Below are positions 1 to 14,100 of a stretch of DNA of 64,000 nt, one piece after another. The position numbers were made by a program, and so were the translations under genes. This DNA comes from Epiperipatus broadwayi (lineage: Eukaryota > Onychophora > Udeonychophora > Euonychophora > Peripatidae). Below the pieces are notes generated by a model that did not search any database, was not told the origin of the DNA, and saw only the letters and a list, made by a program, of their open reading frames with translations. Where the stretch lies: NCBI GenBank assembly GCA_028023455.1, contig JAQFVV010000049.1, positions 7,038,855 through 7,102,854 on the forward strand, written 5' to 3'. How positions within the stretch are numbered: the stretch's first letter is position 1; the number at the start of each line of letters is the position of its first letter.

Positions 1-125
1 AAAAAAAGGAACAGTATTATCCTTCTCTTGTCCATCATACACATTGCATCATGCTCACTTAACTTTCCTGTCACCTGTTAATTGTCACTATTTACGATTT
101 AGACCCTTTTTCTTTAACAACAACA

Positions 126-610
126 TTACAATCCTTTCTTATATGTTTTACTCCCAAATTTCATATTTGAAGAGAGCAATTCCTTCCCATACATGGAAGT
201 TTTTTGGGGCCAATATTTTAGGCATAAGTTAAAGTAGTTCTCCCAGTCTTTATCCATTTTTTTTAACCAATTGAATTTCTTATTATCAAATAAAAGTGAA
301 CATCTTATTGCCCACAATGATTTCAATGTATGGATCACATTGTGCAGGTTGAAATTTATAACATATTTTTCCATAAGATATTTGATAATTATTATAGGCC
401 TGTGAAAGACTTTCATTCTAATTTCTCTAAAGGCATAGCAATCTTCAAACATGTGCATAAAAGTTTCACTGCCCCTGTTACACACAATACAGGTTTCATT
501 CAAATTTAATCCCAGTCTTGTATTAATATAGGTAGTTGTAGGTAGGATCCCATTGATTAACTTAAAAACAAATCTCATTGATGTCTGATGAGTGAAATTT
601 TTTTAAAACA
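126..610 (-). pseudogene. LINE reverse-transcriptase C-terminal fragment with zf-RVT zinc knuckle
   Basis: An open frame of 150 codons from 578 down to 126 stays open upstream to about 610 without an ATG. Residues 30-47 form a C-x2-C-x8-H-x4-C pattern (C30, C33, H42, C47), preceded by a F-K-L-I-N-G-I-L-P stretch. In the zf-RVT family, which lies downstream of the reverse transcriptase in many non-LTR retrotransposons, this order (basic/hydrophobic helix, 'LPT', then CCHC) is typical. No reverse transcriptase motifs are found upstream on this strand, so only the 3' part of an element is left, as expected for a 5'-truncated insertion. It differs from the RTE element at 28.4 kb, whose C-terminus lacks this knuckle, so it belongs to another LINE lineage. 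It is not expected to be functional. The family call is moderately sure; the clade is unknown. Confidence 0.6.
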
Positions 611-1995
611 TTTTTTATTGAACAGCTCAACTAATTATTTTCATTTTGGTAATTTGCTTTTTTTAAATCTGTATATTTAATAAAATAATTACTAATCTTT
701 ATGCTTAAGTATTTATTTATTGATGTGTATTTCATGTCCATTGCATGATGTGTGGTCAAATCTTTTCTGATATAAAAGTATCATCTAATGGAAGATACAA
801 TAAAAATAATTAAAAGTCTATGCTTTTAGACAATTATTTACTGAGTTTTTTTATTTTTGTGTCATTAAATATGTACCATGTATTTACCTCGGTAATGTAT
901 ATACATTAATAATTTTAATAAAATAATTTAATTTTTTATAAATCATATCAGTTTTTTAAAAAATGTGTTAAGCAGTAGGATTATTTTATTAAATTATCTA
1001 ATGTGATCACGGTTATTTACTTACTTATTTATGATTAGGTAAATTATTAAAAGTGATTTTATCTAATGGTTTTTCCGCTTGTTTATAACAGCATACAGAA
1101 TTATTTTTTAATTTTAAAATCCCTCCTCAGTAATTAATCCTAATTTTATGTTTAGTTTTTTTTAATAAAAAAAAACATTTTGTTTACGCGAAAATGTCGC
1201 TGATATTTTATTATGATAAAGTGTTTATAAAAATGTTTAGATTTCCATTAATTTTTGGTCACTAATGTAATCAATGTGAAATAAATAATTAGTTGCTAAC
1301 ATTTTAATTTATATTTTTAGAAGAAAACACAACATTTCATAATAATAAATCCAATCTTTATTATATGTATTAATAGCCATTGTAAATGAATATTGTGATT
1401 ATAATTGCAGGAAAAAAAAAGATGGAAAGACAAAAAGGAAAAGTTTGAAAACAAAAAAAAAATTATAATAGAAGTTTGCTGGAAGAAACTGCTGCTTATA
1501 TAATTAAAGAATGAAAATGTTGCATAATAGACAATCCCATTTACATGATCTATAAAAGTCAAGTGATAGTAGGCCGTCTGTTGTTCTAACGGATTGAAGA
1601 CAATACGTTGAAAAATAAAAAGAGAGTAAAAACCATTATGATGATTGATTTAGGTATAATGTTAATAATAATAATAATTAATGACTAAATAAAAAAGAAA
1701 ACAGTCTCACTCACTTTTTATTCAATCATGCATTCTAAATTCAAACCCTCTCCTATTTCATCAAAATAATAGAAACGTTGATAAGGACTTGAAGTCAATG
1801 TCATATAAGAAGATATATTTGCAATAACAAATATCGAACACTCCCTTTCAATATTAGGTATTCAAATCTTGCATCCTAAGAGAAATTCATTCTTCCTGTA
1901 ATGAAACAAATTATATAATATACGATTAACATCAACATTATAATATTCATAACCCATGCTTCATTTTAAAGCAAAAATCTTTTACAATTCTATTA
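611..1995. other. AT-rich DNA, nothing recognised
   Basis: Long A and T runs and stops in all frames. The open frames here are short and low in complexity. No repeat family recurring elsewhere in the window was recognised. Confidence 0.6.
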
Positions 1996-1996
1996 T

Positions 1997-2182
1997 AAAA
2001 GGCAAAACTCTCCATACTGTAGTGCCACTCAGGGCAAGCCAGAGTAATCAATGGATGCCAGAAGGCTTGTGCATAAAATCCCTATCTAGTGCCTACTCAT
2101 TCAATATCCCCAAACTAGTTTCTGGCTTGTTGCCTTCATCAGTGAGGAGCCTTGGATCTGAGAGCACTGCACCTAGATCTTA
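1997..2182 (-). mobile_element. MITE-like element, partial copy (family M)
   Basis: This shares a terminal block around GCAAAACTCTCCATAC, then a GCAAGCCAGAG and AATCAATGGATGCCAGAAGG block, with the full-length copy at 59.7-60.0 kb. The internal part (CTAGTTTCTGGCTTGTTG, then CTTCATCAGTGAGGAGCC) matches the reverse complement of that copy's interior. The second terminal inverted repeat is missing, so the copy is truncated. It has no coding capacity; movement would have depended on an enzyme supplied in trans. The orientation is assigned relative to the 59.7-kb copy. Confidence 0.65.
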
Positions 2183-3300
2183 GGATATAATGCAACCTCC
2201 CACAACCACCTTTTATCTCTACTTAACTACAAAACTATGAATCTTAAATTGGTCATATAGTCATAAAACCAATCCAGTTGTTTACTTCAGTGTCATTTGT
2301 ATTAAGCTTGAACAATTTAGCATTAATGAAGTTTGTATGTAAACATCTAAAACATTCTAAATTAACAGCAATCTGATTTTTGAAAGTATAGAATAAAAAG
2401 ACAAAAAAAGCATTAATGGACATTAAAAAAATTAAACCTCATTTTGAACTGTTTGAAAGAGTAAGATTTATCTTTTAGGTTTTAAAAACTTTTTCCCAGA
2501 AAATTCCAATAAATTTATTTTCACTCCATATTACATTTGCCTATTTTTTATTTTAATTTAATTTACTTTTTTTTTTTTGTTAAAAAAATGTTACATAATA
2601 TCTTTACATACTTTTCTTTTATTTGTTTCTTAACTATTTTCTATATGCTGTATTTTGTTCTTTTCATCTGAAGTATTTTTGCATCATTGTTTTTTTATGA
2701 AAGTCCTAGGTGTAGTTTTGTTCACTGTATCTGTCAAATCCTAATTATTCACACTTTTTTTCTGAGTTATTACTAATTTTTTTTAACTTGTATAAAACTT
2801 CCACATACCTTGATTTCCTAGAATTAAATGAATGTAACAGGTATCTATCTCAATACCTTTGCATGTGTATCTGTATTTTGCAAAAAAAAATAATATGTAT
2901 GAATTTTTGCTCTTGTAGTGTATGTATTTATTTGTCTTATTTTATACCAGAAGTATCTCATATCTGTTGTACTGTAAAAATAAGTAAATTCATTTCCTTC
3001 ATTTTTTCTATCTATAGTTTTATTTTTCCACCTTTTTATATAAATATTATATTTTTAGTAAATAATGCTAATAAATAAAAAAAAGTCAAATTTATTTCAT
3101 TATAATAATATTCTAATTTTTCTGAAAGAATGTGTTCAACAAAAACCTTTGATACGAAAAACTTTTTATGTAAGAAGAATATGTAGCAAGCAAAGAAAAT
3201 GTTCTAGTCCAAAGTTAATCATTTTACATATATTTTTAATTATTTTACTTAATATCCACATTGCAACTTAATTATATTGTAAAATAACATTTTTCTCATA
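2183..3300. other. AT-rich DNA, nothing recognised
   Basis: AT-rich sequence with a T-run near 2565-2580. A 96-codon open frame at 2788-3078 is Cys/Ile/Tyr/Phe-rich with no domain and looks like chance. Confidence 0.5.
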
Positions 3301-3302
3301 GA

Positions 3303-3495
3303 CAGTGTTTTTACTGATGAAAACCACAAGCTAGAAACTAATATGTGGATATTGGATGTGTAAACACTAAATAGAAATACATGCACAAACCTTCTTGCAT
3401 CCACTGATTATTATGGCTTGCACTGGGAAGCACTACTGTATGGAGAGTTTGTCACTATATTAACAGCTTGTGTAAGCATAGAAACTGATGATCAT
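3303..3495 (+). mobile_element. MITE-like element, half copy (family M)
   Basis: It contains ACTGATGAAAACCAC, then AGAAACTA and a GGATATTGGATG block like the middle of the 59.7-kb copy. It ends in CTGTATGGAGAGTTTGTCAC followed by TTAACAGCTTGTGTAAGCAT. The left terminal repeat is absent. The right end, including the AGCTTGTGTAAGCAT extension, matches the reverse complement of the left side of the 21.1-kb copy, showing that the family end reaches past the ACTCTCCATA block. Confidence 0.6.
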
Positions 3496-3559
3496 GTAAT
3501 AAATAAGTATTTAGATATGTAGTGGGTTGTTAAAATGTAATAATTTCATCATGAAAATA

Positions 3560-4163
<604 letters not shown>

Positions 4164-4219
4164 TAGTGAATGTATATTGATGAATTATAAAGTACGGAAA
4201 TGGATTAATGAACAAAATA

Positions 4220-5590
4220 AATTTAATTATTTAATATTATTTTTTAAAGTAAATATTTCTTTTAATACTGCTTTTCCCCCCACATTTATGTGATTTAACA
4301 TTTTTAAAATAAATAAATAAATAATTCTTCAAAAACTCAACGTCAACTCATAATGTGATTAAAAATTGATTTACAAGTAATCCTTGATTGAATGGTTAGT
4401 TACTTAAGAAATCTTGTGAGGCATGTGCATTAGAAATAGCATGTTAATATCCAATAATGTTTAATTCTTGAGTCTATCATTTTATTATTATGTTAAATTG
4501 GACACAGCAAATTTTTAGTTATTGTATTTGTAGCATGGTTAATAAATGTTGGTTTATTGATGGAATAAGTTCTAAGTTGAGGTAAACCACCTTTGCTTAT
4601 AACACATCTATTGATAGGAGGGTGCATGTCTGTTTTATAATATATTTATGAAGAAAAGTTTACTTCCACAATACGTCATATATGATAAATCACTATATAA
4701 TCAATTATTACATATACACTAACTAATGAGGTTCAGATGACAAACTTCCTCTTCCTTGTGATATATAAACTAAACTTTTGCAAGTAATTTGCCAATTTAA
4801 AAAAAAAAAATCAGTCAGCAATAAGATCAAACTCCCACTTCAAAGAGAGTGCATAAATGTTGGTTTATTTAAATAATAAATTTTAAGCATAAATAGCTCC
4901 CCTATGTTTTTAAAACATTTATTGACAAAAATTGTGTAATATTTTATAGTGACTTATGAAGAATCATTGAGTTGCAATCTTTAATGTCTATAGGAAACAT
5001 ATGAGACCATAGATAAAAGTTGATAACCAGTTTTATAGTAAAAAGAATGTCTTGACAACAGATTGAGATTGTTATTGATATTGGTCTTGGTTAGATGTGG
5101 AGTGTGTTCTTGTGTGTGTATATCTATATATAATACAAGTAAAATGTCCATTAATTAAAAACTATTGTAATAACAAAAATAATAAATATAATTGTAATTA
5201 ACTATTATATATAGTTGTTCAATCTTCAATTAATTCCTTAACACTTCTCAATTGCTGATTTAAAAAACATAATGGAAGCAAACATCATCAACTCAAATTC
5301 CATGAATCCCAAATTTTAACATTAGCAACTTGTCTATTAATTATATTCATTTTATTTCTGTTTATTAATTTCGCCTCTTAATTTTTATTGTGATTTCTCT
5401 CATCATGAAGAATCCTAACACTTTCAATATCAAACTTAAATTTATATTACATGTCCTTTCATGATCTAAGAAAACTGAAGCAGTTATTAAATCATTATTA
5501 TTTTTACTTTTTACATGCTTGTATAACAAAAGACTGTATATAATAGTTAATTACCATTATATTTATTATTTGTATTGTTACTAATATATA
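4220..5590. other. AT-rich DNA, nothing recognised
   Basis: No coding signal and no match to the other repeats of the window. Short simple-sequence runs only. Confidence 0.5.
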
Positions 5591-5591
5591 T

Positions 5592-6028
5592 GTAATCTTA
5601 TAATTTAGTATTTATAAATACAGTAATTTGATATATGTAAAGTATAACTTTAAAACTTTTATCTACTTAGGCGCACTTTCAACTATCCTCATAGACTTTG
5701 TCAATTAACACTTTGAAAGTCTAACCTTCCCACAATTCTGTGATCTTATCATTTTTTGCCTGTCTGTTAATTAAGTCTTGTTTGTATTTGTATATTAGCA
5801 TAGCTTCCTTTATTTTCTTTGCTAATACACAAATACAAACAAGACTTAATTAACAGATAGGCAGCAAATGTTAAAATCACAGAATTGTGGGAAGGTTAGC
5901 CTTTTAAAGTGTTAGTTGACAAAGACTATGAGAATAATTGAAAGCACTTCTAAGTGGATAAAATTTTTAAAGTTATATTTTACATATATCTAATTACTGT
6001 ATTTATAAATACTAAATTATAAAATTAC
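5592..6028. repeat. Inverted repeat with two 208-bp arms (foldback)
   Basis: Left arm 5592-5799 and right arm 5821-6028 are near-complementary, separated by a 21-bp loop. Matching blocks include AATTCTGTGAT with ATCACAGAATT, and TTGTATTTGTATATTAGC with GCTAATACACAAATACAA. The arms differ at scattered single bases. There is no coding capacity. The structure fits a foldback or MITE transposon or a local inverted duplication. No convincing target-site duplication is seen. Confidence 0.9.
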
Positions 6029-6085
6029 CTACATTGATTTGAAGAAATACAGACATCAAATTATAATATCATTATATATATATAA

Positions 6086-9000
6086 TGTACTGGTCAAAAC
6101 CATGTTCATTCAACAATCCCAGAATCCAAGCAAAATTACAGCAGTCCAGCATGTGCGAGTTATAAGTCTGGAACAATCCTAAACTGCCAACCTAGTTACA
6201 TGTGCTCCAGGATTTTTGACTACATGAACAATGCTTTTGATGATACCAGTCAGTTTCATTCTCACACATGCAATTTAAAACAATAGATTTACATTTCATT
6301 AATTAATACCTATTTCAATTTATTACAATTAAAGAACAGTGTGTAGTATACCTGACATTGATTGATAATTTAAATAAGTTGAAGATTTGAACTGCAATAA
6401 TAACAACTTCATGGCAACATGACAAAAGAAATGAATTTGAACCCATAAAATCTTATAACTAATAAAAGGGATTTATGTTAGAGATTCAGAATAATGACAA
6501 ACCGAGATTTCAAAGTACTAATATAATATATATTTATTATACATATAAGTGTCATCATACAAAATATGTCAATGCTTGTCAACATAACATGGTTATATGT
6601 ATTGGACTCACAATTACATAATTTAAATTCATTAAGCAAGACAGATAATATTGTAATTAATCAATATTACCACATTTCAATTTAGCAAGTGATTGCAATC
6701 CATTTAAGACATAAATTAGGTTTTGATACAGACAAACATATAACATATTTGTTTATCAAATATAAACAATTGGTTAAGTGGTCTGCCCAATACAAATCAG
6801 CAACAATCCATCATTTTAGCCCTCAATAAACTTATAAATTGAAGAAAATAAATCTATTTTCTTCATCTATATATATATATAGACAACTGAATATGAATGA
6901 GTTGCATTAGACTATTCTTACTTTTAAATACATTATAAGTTAAGAATGTGGGAAAGCAAACGTTTATCTTACATAAGTACAATTCTATATTATATGTGAT
7001 TAATTAATTAACTGTATTGGCTAATGAAAGACATGCCATCATGGTAGAGAAAGCATTTCAGGTTTATAAATAGAGAATAAATAAAGAATGCTAAAGGTGG
7101 CAAGACTTTATGACTACAATAAAAGAACAGATGAGGTCATTTACGATTCTCAAAGAGGCTTTGTTAGGAGAAGTCGATGAGTGAGAGGACATGCTGGCCC
7201 ACTAATCAAAACATATCTCTGCATAACACTAAAAGTTGATATGCTGGGATGGCTTATCCATGGCTGCCCATGCACATTTTAATGGCAGTATCTAGAAAAG
7301 GTAAATCCCTAGTAAGAAATACATCTACTTTTAAGGGAGACTAACATTATTGGATTAGTCATGTTTAAAATTCCACAGGTCCGGAGAGTTAAGTAGCAAA
7401 GCATGAGCAATAATAATGACAAGTGAATAATTGTAATCATAAAGTGCATAATACCGTATACATGCTCACATATATATATATTGTGAAAACAAATGTGAAT
7501 TCAATCCTGATTTAAATAGTTAGCTCTCTAGTATAAGGGAATGTCCACAAAACCCAGGGCAATCAATGAATCTTTCAAAAGTATAATATAAAAGAAACAA
7601 TGAGAATTAAAAACAAATTTAAAGGAGTGGATTGTTTCCCACACTTCCAAACTTCAAAATCTTTCATGGCTTAGAATTTATAAACAAACGATGTTTATAT
7701 AACAAAACATTAAAATAAACCCTATATAAAAAAAAGAAATTCACTTCTGGTGAGATTTTACAAAATTCTACATGACACTTAATACTTAGGCCTAAAGATC
7801 ATAAACGCAAATGAAATAAACAAAGTGCATACTGATAAAATTTAATTTTAAATTCTCTATAATAGATTTTACCTAAAGGGCTGAGTTTGGTTTAGGAAAA
7901 TGTGATGGATTTTGCTTAAATAATTTAATGAATTACATTTTCTTTTGAAAAATGATTATATGTAAAGATTAATTGGGAAATAATAGAAAACTTAAATTTT
8001 TAAGACTATTCCTATCATTTAAATCATTTACAAAATAACAAACATACAAAACTAAATGAGCTTCATCTATTAAGTACTTAGTGGAAAATCTACATCTACT
8101 GTAATAATCTTGACTGGAAAAAATAATAAAGAATAGGGTTGTAATATGCTTTTTGAATTTTGTACTTAACTTGGCAGCTTGGTCTAAGTCAACATTAAAA
8201 TAAATAAATTGCCATATCAAAATAATCTAGAGTTCTAATAAGATTAAAACTGTTAAATTTTACAAAAAATAAAGTTAATGACATATTTAAAGACAAGAAG
8301 AGTGAATAAATGAGTATAAATTAATCAAAGATTCATATTAATTTAGGACCCGTGGTTGTTAAAAGATCAGGGGCTTGTGGCAAATGGGGTTCCCTCAAAA
8401 CGTAGCTAGAGACAGGCTTCATCAAGGCAGATTTTGTTGATGCAGTTCAGTATCATGGGCTAGATGTTGACAGCACCAGAGTGGCATTGTGATCAGCAAG
8501 TGGAGTCAGAGTACATGAAGCAAACAGCCTTTTTCTTTTACTACAACATTATTTAGATGAAACTTAAACTCATAATACTAATAAGTCTCTCAATTTCTTA
8601 TCTGTCCTTTTTTTTATCAAATTGGGCTCTTTATATAATCCAGCCATGCTTTTTCAGATTAAATACTCATGTTGCTCACTCATGATTCCCTTCTGTGGTA
8701 TGTGTTTTCCTAGTGACCTCTTCTATTGATTGGTCTCCTTCAGAATTGGAATTCTTCCACCAATATTGAACATGCCTTAAGAGTTTATTTGCTAATTAAA
8801 GAAAGCATTAACACAAATCTGATTTTCATCTTCATTAAATTTCACAAGTCATCTTATTAAACAAAGCCTATTTAATTGAGATTGAGATTTGTAATGAAAA
8901 TAAAATAAAATATAATAATAATAAAAAAAACTTTATTCACAAAAATTTGAGGAATTTATTATATTTTAGAAATAAGAAATTTTATAATACAATGGCTTTT

Positions 9001-9420
9001 AACACTTACCTTTAACAAGATTTTAATAATAAATTTATAAAGTATGACAAAATTACAAAGTTTGCCTTATAAATATTGAATGGACTGTTTTTACATACTA
9101 TTTGGGTACATTTATTAAAACAAAATATAAAATATTATAACCTGATTAAGTAGAAAACGAACTTTAATGAAAAATTTTAAAACATTTATCACACTTTATA
9201 GACATCTAAGATTATGTTTACACTTATTGTCCATTTATTTTATACAGAATCAGTAATAATAATACAAATAGTTGAATATTATAGCTTACAAGTACTGATT
9301 ATAAATATTGATGATAAATTATACATATACTACTGCCTCAAACAAGACGGGTATCAGTTAACATATATTAGATTGGGTTCATAATCATGCTAGTGCTACT
9401 AACATTAGTACTATATATAT
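6086..9420 (+). repeat. 3.3-kb non-coding interspersed repeat, old copy A
   Basis: This is colinear with copies B (25692-32104) and C (36636-39863) but much more diverged. Shared landmarks in order: the CTGGTCAAAA start after a TA run; GGTCTGCC with AATCAGCAA; TTAATTAATTAAC followed by the CATGGYAGAGA block; the CTAGATGTTGA block; TTTGCTAATTAAA; GAACTTTAATGAA; and the CTAGTGCT hairpin end. It lacks both the RTE and the SINE found in the younger copies. No open frame is conserved with B or C. The family encodes nothing visible and must be non-autonomous or a relic. Confidence 0.8.
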
Positions 9421-9601
9421 ATTGTAACAATGTGTATATATACATGGTATATAATTATGTGTATATATATACAAGTTATATGATATTATTAATAATCATG
9501 CTAGTGCTACTAACATTAGTACTATATATATTGTAACAATGTGTATATATACATGGTATATAATTATGTGTATATATACAAGTTATATGATATTATTAAT
9601 A
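9381..9601 (+). repeat. Tandem duplication, 111-bp period
   Basis: The terminal hairpin block of copy A plus its AT-rich flank (starting ATAATCATGCTAGTGCTACT) occurs twice, at 9381-9491 and 9492-9601, nearly identical. It includes TATATATACATGGTATATAA. This is a recent local duplication at the 3' boundary of the 3.3-kb repeat. Confidence 0.93.
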
Positions 9602-9894
9602 AAAAATTAAATTATATTTTAATATTTTATTGTTCGAAAAAGGTTAAAATAAAAAGTAAAAATGTTGGGGTTAAGTTGAAATACTAATTATAATTTATCT
9701 TTCTTTTCTTTTGTGTATCAAAATTTAACATATAATTAAAAATAAATTTCTATATAATCAGTTTCTGGACATAAATTCCAGACTGAATAATTAACAATAG
9801 TTAACTAATTTCTGTATATTACAAATATAAAATAATAAAACAAAAAAATGTAACTAATTAAAAAAATGAAGATCAAATGAATTAATATCATCGG
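9602..9894. other. AT-rich DNA, nothing recognised
   Basis: Simple AT-rich sequence with stops in all frames. Confidence 0.5.
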
Positions 9895-10385
9895 TAAGAA
9901 TTTGAGCAGTGGTGGATTCAGAGAGTATAAATGTGGCAAACACCTACTGTCCTGGGTAAGAAGAGAAAAAAAGCAAAAAAGAGAAGCCAGAGAGAGAGTT
10001 ACAACAATAGTTGACCAAAGAGTCTACAGAAAATCCATCGAGTCAAGTGACCAGAGAGTTGACCAAGGTCAGTTGGCAGTTCATGGAAAAGTCTATGAAC
10101 TGCTAAAAAATAACAGTCCAGCAAGATGAAACAAGCTTATATGACTGTGTTGATAGAAAAATGTTTTGCTAGACCATAGCTGAGTGTGTTTTTTATTTCC
10201 ACTATCCATCTCCTGAACCCCAATATCCAGATGCAGTAATATATGTCTCTGACTCACCTTTGCCAATGTTTTTACCTGCCATGAACTAAATCTATGGAAC
10301 CAGACCTCACAGCAGTTTGCTGAACCAGCAAAAAGCCCATTATAAATTTTACAGGATCAGAAGACGAGAGTGATCACCCAAATAC
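9895..10385 (+). other. G+C-richer island, unidentified
   Basis: Base composition rises clearly here compared with the flanks. A 75-codon frame without a proper ATG (9902-10129) is Lys/Arg/Gln-rich and shows no domain. CCTGGGTAAGAAG at about 9949-9961 is a good match to a 5' splice site, and CTCACCTTTGCC at about 10253-10264 is a minus-strand donor-like word. It could be an old exon, a non-coding RNA exon or a decayed repeat. Nothing decides between them. Confidence 0.25.
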
Positions 10386-11081
10386 TATATAAAAAAACCT
10401 AGACATCATTAATAGAACTTTCTAAGTTTTTTTCAAGAGTATACTTTTAAATTTTATTCTAGATAAAAGTGTTAAATATCATTGCTAGTGTTAACTTTTA
10501 ACTATACTAAATAAAAATGATTATTAAAATATTGTAGTTTAATAAGTGTTCATATTTGTGTTTTAAAATCCTAAATATTTTTTATATGTTTTTTTTTATC
10601 TTTTAAAAAATATGTGTTAATTATTTTGGTGTGGTTTAATTTTCTCTTTCTCTCAATTTACCACTGGGTAAATAAATAATCTTATTTATACAGTCTGTGT
10701 TATGCTGATCTCATATTTAAATAGCTATCCATGGGTCAAGTGCTTGGTGTGTTAATGATATATCATGGGGTCCAGTTTAAGGCTGGATGGTGCCCATAGA
10801 GTTAAAACCCATTATAAATATCCCCATGAGATATGTCATGCTTTTTGTAGTCATGGAATTGTGCCTTGATCTGGAAAGGTAACTGCAGTTTGCATATTTT
10901 AAATTAAATCTGTCTCATCAGGATATAGTTACTATGTAAGTATTGATCATATTTACATCTCTGCTTGAATAACGGAGTCTTAAAATAAAGTATTAAAGAT
11001 TAATGTGAGCTAATAATGTAAAATAATAAATAATGAGTAAAATAGCCATAGAATAAATCATAAATGAGGGAAATCCCATTA

Positions 11082-11115
<34 letters not shown>

Positions 11116-14100
11116 TAATAATATATATATATATATATATATTAAAGTAGTAGTGAGGGCAGGCACAAATAAACCTCAGTAAGTGAATATGAGCATACTG
11201 AATGAGCAAAGAATCAGCAACTATTATGAAAAAATAGTAAATAGCAAACATAACATAACTAGCAGGTAATCAATAACAGGCAAACATTATCAGCTACAAT
11301 TACCCATTGGGGTTAAAGACACACACTACAAAATCTTAGGCTAATCAACTTCTAGCCAAAATCAAACTTGTTGCATAATATTATAAAAGCCATTACCAAT
11401 TTTCAAATGCATGTGCATTCACAGTAAATGCTAAAATAACTTATAACAATAAGTATATCAAAAGTTCTGGGATTATTATAACCATCCTATCATCATCAAT
11501 ACTCAAAAACCTATATCCTAAGAGAGTAATTGTCCACATTAAACTAGTCATTATCATCATATAATATATAAATCAAATGTTTAGATATTAAAAGGTATTT
11601 TATAACCATATAAATATTTAAATAATTTTAAACACAATTATACAGATGTTTATGAAGCACATGCTTTTTCAACATTATTATTCCAGAGCTAGCTTTGCTA
11701 CCATATGATGATTGTATACAAGAAAAAAATGCACAATACTTATAACTAAGCTAATGTAAAAAATACTAAAACAAAATTTAAATATAAAATTTAGAAATAT
11801 TTATTGTATCAAGTATTCTTTCAATGCTTTAACATAATATTTGTGATTATTCTCAGCAGACTAACCATGATTATAGTGCAAAAGTATGGAAAATATATTT
11901 TGTACAATAAATGTTTCTAAATTTTATATTTAAAGTCTGATTTAGGTCATTTTACATTAATATTTAGAATGGCAGAGTATCAAAACATAATTATATATAT
12001 AAACATTTGTGCTTCTTTGCATATTGACTAATCAAGGATATAAAATCATGGCATGGTAATCCTAGAAATTTTTTGGTAAGCTTGTCTATTATAATCATGT
12101 TCATAATAGAGTAGTATAAGGTTTTGTTGACATTTCTGGGAAAAGTATAAATCAGGTAACTTCTGGTATTTGTCAGCTTCATTCAGTCTATAATTTGGTA
12201 GACTTCAAGCATGCCATCTAATACATAATATTTACAGGCAATGAACCACATAAAAACTGGGTCTTGCTTCTATATGAATTCAAACTCTACCATCATTGCA
12301 CCAGCAGCAGCATTTGAAAACACTGCCTCTTGTTTTCAGTTATAACTTCATAAACATATTGCTGTAAAACTGTTATAAGTGTCTTGAATAATTCAAATCA
12401 ATCCTTTTAAAGTATATCATGGAATTTGAAAAAAAAAAAACAATTAAATAAATTGTTTCTTTATCTTGACTAAAAAAAGTTAATGACTCTTTTCAGTTCA
12501 CTTTAATACCTTTAAATACAACCTATAGAATTTATCAAAATATTTAATTAAAAAAATATTCTAATTATAATAGGCAGTATAATTTTATAATTTATATCTA
12601 TTATAACATAAAAACATGCTTGTTTTAGATTTCAAATCAGAATTAATGAAACATTAAATAGATCTTTTTAAATGGTTGATTTAAAATAGTTTATAATAAT
12701 TTTAAGTATGAAAATTATTATTTAATCCTTAACTGTTATTCTAATGTAATATAGAAAATATCTATAAAAAAATTTGTGTTCATTTCTATTTTTCCTTTCA
12801 ACTTTATATATATATGCACACACATTACTATGTTATTGTATGTCATGAGACACATAACCATCTCATATTACACCTCATAGAAAAAAGAAAAAGAGAAATG
12901 AGACACTAACCTAACAATATTTTACATAATAATCATGTATAACCAAAACAAAGTTCATACCTCAAACTATGTACTCATCAATTTTTTAAAGATTTGACAG
13001 GTATCTGTCAGCTAACAGAATAAGTAGTTACCTGCAATTCTGATATAGATAAAAAATTTAGTCATTGGATTACAAATACAGAATGTACCATAAACATCAA
13101 GAAAGCTAACTTGATTTAAACACTATAAGCTACTACAAACCTTGATATGAAATAATAATACAAACATCTTTGCAAAGCCCTGCTGCTTTGAGTCTTAGAG
13201 ACTGGAAAATATAAATCTATGCCTTGCTCCTTTTCTTGGAGAGATAGAGACTGGGATCATGGCAGGAATTCCTTTAACTGCACTATTATAAACAATTGGA
13301 AATCAGAAAATCAGTTGAAGTAATGCCTGAAATAGAATACTTCTTGAAATTTCACGAAAACATTGTATCATCAAGCCAATGACAAAACTCTCCAACCATC
13401 ATCAAAACTGAAAATGCAGTTAAACAAACTCCAATAGTCAAAAATTGAGTCCAATCTCCAAAAATATATATTTTTAATTTAACTGTAAATATGAACTCCT
13501 TAAATATACATTAAAACTAATATTATATAATTCATAATCATTAACACTCTTGTCATATATTTCATAGTAACTTTTTTCATTATTAATTTTGCATTAAATG
13601 CTTAATTTTTTTCTTTCTTAGATGTAGTTATATTTGAGATCAAGTTGATTGGAAGTTTTGTGGTAATATCCACCAGTAGTTCTTCACCATCAGTACTGGA
13701 AAATACAGTGTTAATAAGGGAGAATCTCAGTTATAAAGTCCCACTATATATATATAGTAATAGTACAGAAAATCGGGGTTTATACAAAGAGAATCTGAAG
13801 TTATAATGATCCATGATTTGGTAATTATTTGTAACAAAACACCATTTTAGGGCATAATTATGAGGAGATCATCATTTCCAAATAAACAAAATATAAAATT
13901 TAATATATTAAATATGAATTTAATATTGAGCATGAGATCATCTTGAAAGAGATCATTCTGAGAGATCAGCACATCTAACTATATTAAGTATGTTAATTAT
14001 AACTTCCCCATAATTACCCACAAGTAATAATTATTCATCACCATGAGTGGGCAACAATAAAATCAAGAGTCAAACTTGTGACTGAATTTGAAATGGGTCT

